DNA of 8,988 nucleotides from an uncultured Dyadobacter sp. (GTDB lineage Bacteria; Bacteroidota; Bacteroidia; Cytophagales; Spirosomataceae), in the NCBI GenBank assembly GCA_937880795.1, contig CALGRQ010000493.1:1-8988 (forward strand), read 5' to 3'. Position numbers and translations under genes: made by a program. Numbering within the stretch: position 1 is the stretch's first letter; every line of letters starts with the position of its first letter. The notes under the pieces were generated by a model. That model was not told the origin of the DNA. It saw nothing but the letters and a program-made list of their open reading frames with translations, and did no database searches. Below are positions 6,643 through 8,988 of this stretch, piece after piece.

Positions 6643-7110
6643 TTACCTTTCGTCCTTCGAATAGCGTGTCATTTCTATATGTTCAATCTTATCTTCCAGA
6701 TATATGTCGCTGGTTTTTTCAAAACCGAATGACTCGTAAAATTTTTTCAAATAGAGTTGTGCGCCTATCCGGATATTGACTATCCCATACTCCGCTTCAA
6801 CCCTGGCTATTGAAAAATGTAATAATTCTATGCCCAAACCTATACCCCGCCCTTTGGCCGAAACAACAATACGCCCAATGGCTGGAAATTCATAAGAAAC
6901 ACCGGGCGGAACGATTCGGGAGTAGGCAAGAAGATCTCCATCCTTATATCCCAATAAGTGCTTGCATTTGAAATCCTTGTTATCCGGATCTAAATAATTA
7001 CAGCCCTGCTCTACAACAAAAATCTCACTGCGTAAGCGCAGTAGCTGATACAATTCAATGTTTGTTAATGCGTCGAAATCCTTAACAATCCAGTTGAGCT
7101 TCAAATCCAT
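6643..7110 (-). CDS. elaA: ElaA-family GNAT N-acetyltransferase
   Basis: This 155-residue protein is a full-length GNAT domain of the ElaA type. The diagnostic N-terminal block is LRSEIFVVEQGCNYLDPDNKD (residues 26-46), equivalent to the E. coli ElaA segment with Phe-Val-Val-Glu-Gln. The acetyl-CoA pyrophosphate loop is in IGRIVVSAKGRGIGLG (78-93). The C-terminal Ala-Gln-Leu-Tyr-Leu-Lys-Lys-Phe-Tyr-Glu-Ser-Phe-Gly-Phe segment is the usual motif B region. The enzyme should transfer acetyl from acetyl-CoA to an amine, and the physiological substrate of the family is unknown to me. It is cytoplasmic. The gene stands alone: about 530 bases beyond its stop lies the outer part of metF on the same strand, with the structured RNA between them. 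Upstream it diverges from yebC across 185 bases. The start at 7110 gives the expected N-terminal length. Confidence 0.9.
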   Translation of the reverse strand: MDLKLNWIVKDFDALTNIELYQLLRLRSEIFVVEQGCNYLDPDNKDFKCKHLLGYKDGDLLAYSRIVPPGVSYEFPAIGRIVVSAKGRGIGLGIELLHFSIARVEAEYGIVNIRIGAQLYLKKFYESFGFEKTSDIYLEDKIEHIEMTRYSKDER

Positions 7111-7141
7111 ATTAAAACAATTTAGTACTTAAAGACGATGA

Positions 7142-7176
7142 TTTTTGCCTGATTTAGTCTCACTTTTATAAATTTG
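7142..7176 (+). promoter_or_regulatory. Bacteroidota-type promoter of yebC
   Basis: TTTTTG (7142-7147) is followed by 21 bases and TAAATTTG (7169-7176), an exact match to TAnnTTTG. Transcription from near 7183 would leave an untranslated leader of about 110 bases before the yebC start at 7296. A second, weaker box, TAAATTTC at 7258-7265, lies closer to the gene but has poor spacing to a TTG. Confidence 0.5.
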
Positions 7177-7295
7177 CAGCATAATTAATGATAGTGACAT
7201 TATAACACAAATAATGGTTGTGGGCTAATGCATAACAAGTTGTTAATTTTTGATAATTAAATTTCGGATAAACCACAGTAAATCAAGCAAACATA

Positions 7296-8012
7296 ATGGG
7301 AAGAGCCTTTGAATACAGGAAAGCGCGGATGTTTAAGCGTTGGGACAAAATGGCCAAAACATTTACAAGAATAGGTAAAGACATCGTTCTGGCCGTTAAA
7401 AGCGGGACCGCTGATCCTAACACCAATGCAAGGCTTCGCGTACTTCTCCAAAATGCACGGGCTGCAAACATGCCAAAAGATACCATTGAGCGAGCTATAA
7501 AAAGAGCTACTTCAAAGGATCAAGACGATTACAAAGAAATGGTATACGAGGGGTACGGACCACATGGTGTTGCCATTTTGGTGGAAAGTACTACGGACAA
7601 CCCAACCCGTACCGTAGCCAACGTACGCAGTTACTTTAACAAATTGGGCGGTAGCTTGGGTACCATGGGCATGCTCGACTTCATCTTTGATCGTAAATGT
7701 ATTTTCAAGATCAAGAATGACGGATCCAAGGATGTAGAAGAGCTAGAATTGGAACTGATTGATTTCGGAGGTGAAGAAGTCTTCCTGGACGAAGAAACAA
7801 ACCTGATCAACATATATGGTGAGTTTAGCGCATTCGGAACGTTGCAGCATTATCTGGAAGAAAACGGATTCGAAATTATTGAAGCAGATTTCGAACGCAT
7901 CCCGAACGATACGAAAAAACTTACGGATGAAGAGGTCGCAGAAGTCGAAAAATTGATTGAGAAAATCGAAGACGACGACGACGTTCAACGCGTTTACCAC
8001 AACATGGGTTAA
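7296..8012 (+). CDS. yebC: YebC/PmpR/TACO1 family protein
   Basis: This 238-residue protein is full length for the family. It opens with MGRAFEYRKARMFKRWDKMA, the Bacteroidota form of the conserved YebC N-terminus, then RIGKDIVLAVKSG and NARLRVLLQNARAANMPKD. The middle domain has YEGYGPHGVAILVE, TDNPTRTVANVRSYF and KLGGSLGTMG. The acidic C-terminus ends near Asp-Asp-Asp-Asp-Val-Gln-Arg-Val-Tyr-His-Asn-Met. Members were long annotated as DNA-binding regulators. More recent work ties bacterial YebC and mitochondrial TACO1 to translation, easing ribosome stalls at proline-rich stretches. The context here does not decide between these roles: there is no ruvC or other usual partner next to it. It is divergent from elaA and convergent with the Gre-like gene, with 9 bases between them. 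Confidence 0.93.
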   Translation: MGRAFEYRKARMFKRWDKMAKTFTRIGKDIVLAVKSGTADPNTNARLRVLLQNARAANMPKDTIERAIKRATSKDQDDYKEMVYEGYGPHGVAILVESTTDNPTRTVANVRSYFNKLGGSLGTMGMLDFIFDRKCIFKIKNDGSKDVEELELELIDFGGEEVFLDEETNLINIYGEFSAFGTLQHYLEENGFEIIEADFERIPNDTKKLTDEEVAEVEKLIEKIEDDDDVQRVYHNMG

Positions 8013-8033
8013 TGATCAATATCACATTAACCC
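8006..8033. terminator. Hairpin shared by two convergent stop codons
   Basis: GGGTTAATG (8006-8014) and CATTAACCC (8025-8033) are perfect reverse complements around a 10-base loop. The left arm contains the yebC stop (8010-8012). The Gre-like stop (8024-8022 on the minus strand) lies at the loop edge beside the right arm. Neither side is followed by a T-run, so this would be a weak or processing-type bidirectional terminator, or an mRNA-end stabiliser. Confidence 0.5.
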
Positions 8034-8468
8034 GATAATGGTGTGCTCCTTGTTCTGAAAACGAAAAGTATCAGACTGATTTTTCCCCAATAAGGACATT
8101 CCAACCGGAGATGAAGATGAAACTGCAATGACGGTTTCATCTTCAAACTTCAAAACGCCCAAACTAACCGATATAAAGAACCACCCAGCGGTGGTTTTCA
8201 TTAATGACCCTACTGCACCGCGCACAGGTACCGCTGTATTACCAATCCTTTCCAGTACTGTGCGCTCCAATCTAAATTGTTCATATTGCTTGGCGTGCAT
8301 GTTACGATCCAACTGCCCCATAGACCGTGACGTCTCATATTTATCACCCATCGAACTTTTCCCTTGATCGTTGGCTGACTCTTGCGCTGCCTCCATGGCT
8401 TCCCACGCCACCTGCATTTTTTCTTCCAACAATGTTTTTACATATAGTACCAATGCATCCTTATTCAT
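8022..8468 (-). CDS. GreA/GreB-like transcription factor (short Bacteroidota form)
   Basis: This 148-residue protein has a Gre-like layout. Residues 1-75 are helical and charged. Residues about 78-148 are an FKBP-like beta domain with GSLMKTTAGWFFISVSLG and SPVGMSLLGKNQSDTFRF, the region where GreA has its Ser-Pro-Ile/Leu-Gly-Lys signature. In the N-terminal part, Gly41-Asp42-x-x-Glu45 matches in spacing and almost in position the Gly40-Asp41-x-x-Glu44 tip of E. coli GreA, whose two acidic residues hold the metal ion for RNA cleavage by RNA polymerase. Close relatives in Bacteroidota are sometimes misnamed 3-oxoacyl-ACP synthase, but no ketosynthase motif is present. Predicted partner: the RNA polymerase secondary channel. 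True cleavage activity is inferred, not shown. The gene diverges from pyrB across about 380 bases and converges on yebC. Confidence 0.72.
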   Translation of the reverse strand: MNKDALVLYVKTLLEEKMQVAWEAMEAAQESANDQGKSSMGDKYETSRSMGQLDRNMHAKQYEQFRLERTVLERIGNTAVPVRGAVGSLMKTTAGWFFISVSLGVLKFEDETVIAVSSSSPVGMSLLGKNQSDTFRFQNKEHTIIGLM

Positions 8469-8538
8469 CCAATCGTTTCATTAATAAGTAATCCTAATTT
8501 TACTTAACGGGTCTATGTAACGCTCGTCAATATTTTTT

Positions 8539-8570
8539 TAAAGATACACCCGATTATCGGATGCTGCCAA
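8539..8570 (-). promoter_or_regulatory. Promoter candidate of the Gre-like gene with embedded palindrome
   Basis: On the minus strand TTG (8570-8568), 21 bases, then TATCTTTA (8546-8539), one mismatch from TAnnTTTG. The spacer contains a perfect palindrome, CCGAT-T-ATCGG (8550-8560). The leader would be about 60 bases. Confidence 0.4.
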
Positions 8571-8750
8571 CTCACATAGGGATGGTATAGACTGTCCGCA
8601 TCTTAACTAATTCTGCGAAGTATAAAATTTCATAAAATAGATCCTATTTTAAATCTATATACCCGGCAAGGTTCACTGTTTAGTCAAATTTTTGTTACCC
8701 AAAACTGCCAGAAATAACCGTATAGATATCAATCGCTTACATTTTTATAC

Positions 8751-8838
8751 TTCAAGAAGTTCATTTTTATTCCGCAAGAAAATCCAATTTCGATTTTCAC
8801 ATTCCCCCATCCTTACTATCTTTGCCAAACTTCTTGAA
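8751..8838. repeat. 11-bp inverted repeat flanking the pyrB promoter
   Basis: TTCAAGAAGTT (8751-8761) and AACTTCTTGAA (8828-8838) are exact reverse complements, 66 bases apart. The right copy overlaps the expected transcription start of pyrB and the left copy lies upstream of the -33 region. The arrangement suits a looping pair of operator sites, but chance is not excluded. Confidence 0.35.
8794..8824 (+). promoter_or_regulatory. Promoter of pyrB
   Basis: TATCTTTG (8817-8824) matches TAnnTTTG exactly. TTTTC (8794-8798) lies at the right distance (18 bases) for a degenerate -33 box. Transcription would start around 8830, about 17 bases before the apparent first codon of pyrB. Confidence 0.5.
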
Positions 8839-8846
8839 AATAAGCG

Positions 8847-8988
8847 ATAACAAAGCTTTCAGTTCGGCACTTACTTGGCATTAAAAACCTGAACGAAAAT
8901 GATATTCACACAATTTTAGAGACTGCTACTCAATTTAAGGAAGTCATCAATCGCCCTATTAAGAAAGTCCCTTCCCTTCGGGATATTA
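8847..8988 (+). CDS. pyrB: Aspartate carbamoyltransferase catalytic subunit, N-terminal part, apparent ATA start
   Basis: The last 142 bases encode the first 47 residues of PyrB, which joins carbamoyl phosphate to aspartate in pyrimidine synthesis. The reading TKLSVRHLLGIKNLNENDI, then FKEVINRPIKKVPSLRDI, is the characteristic Bacteroidota PyrB N-terminus. The gene runs off the window, before the carbamoyl-phosphate-binding Ser-Thr-Arg-Thr-Arg motif would appear. There is no ATG, GTG or TTG in this frame: a stop lies at 8841-8843, two codons before the ATA at 8847, and no normal start follows within the visible part. By alignment with the expected length, ATA occupies the place of the initiator Met. 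This is either a rare start codon or a base error for ATG. A consensus promoter box ends 22 bases upstream, which agrees with initiation here. Confidence 0.85.
   Translation, partial: MTKLSVRHLLGIKNLNENDIHTILETATQFKEVINRPIKKVPSLRDI

Larger units (their letters stand above)
8469..8846. other. Intergenic region between the Gre-like gene and pyrB
   Basis: This 378-base AT-rich gap has no credible gene. It holds divergent promoter candidates for the two flanking genes, an 11-bp palindrome (8550-8560), a perfect 8-bp stem with a 3-base loop (8633-8651, TAAAATAG / CTATTTTA), a 7-bp inverted repeat TAAGTAA / TTACTTA (8485-8506) in the presumed leader of the Gre-like gene, and an 11-bp inverted repeat around the pyrB promoter. 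Confidence 0.6.

Noticed and set aside
8834..8884. A TTG-initiated 16-codon frame as the pyrB start.
   Set aside because: It is out of frame with the conserved PyrB residues and stops at 8882-8884. The conserved N-terminus lies in the ATA frame.
1..8988. A novel multi-gene system such as a defence island, mobile element or biosynthetic cluster.
   Set aside because: All genes belong to ordinary or small conserved families in short units. No transposase, integrase, nuclease cassette, repeat array or synthetic enzyme set was seen.

Overview
The window is chromosomal DNA from a member of the Bacteroidota, joined at its left edge to about 180 bases of unrelated high-GC DNA. The Bacteroidota assignment rests on four things. 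The large outer-membrane protein has a carboxypeptidase-regulatory-like (CarboxypepD_reg) domain followed by DUF5686. The YebC N-terminus and the PyrB N-terminus are of the Bacteroidota type. Promoters resemble TTTG-N19-TAnnTTTG, with perfect TAnnTTTG boxes before yebC and pyrB. Recognisable Shine-Dalgarno sites are mostly absent. No mobile element, CRISPR array, tRNA or rRNA was seen.

Layout. Bases 1-180 are about 69% GC and read on the minus strand as a piece of a two-helix membrane protein. At about base 180 composition falls to about 38% GC, and a SanA/DUF218 protein begins without its N-terminal part. It is followed on the plus strand by a DUF5686 outer-membrane protein (639-3152). Converging on that gene is a minus-strand pair, a nitroreductase (4141-4713) and an ABC ATPase (3159-4139), separated by one base. 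A YbjQ/UPF0145 gene (4937-5257) diverges from the pair and converges on metF (5274-6230, minus). The 412-base gap upstream of metF holds a strong candidate structured RNA of about 146 nt on the minus strand (6305-6450), with a long rod-like fold and a textbook intrinsic terminator, plus two AT-rich inverted repeats. Next come elaA (6643-7110, minus) and yebC (7296-8012, plus), divergent. Then a GreA/GreB-like protein (8022-8468, minus) converges on yebC through a hairpin that includes or overlaps both stop codons. The last gene is the start of pyrB (8847 to the window end, plus).

How the genes relate. This is mostly housekeeping content: one-carbon and methionine metabolism (metF), pyrimidine synthesis (pyrB), translation or transcription support (yebC, gre-like) and envelope functions (sanA, DUF5686 protein). 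The genes form short transcription units rather than one pathway. I do not see a new multi-gene system. The items most worth following are the structured RNA upstream of metF, the pyrB reading frame without a normal start codon, the composition break at base 180, and the conserved acidic pair in the Gre-like protein.
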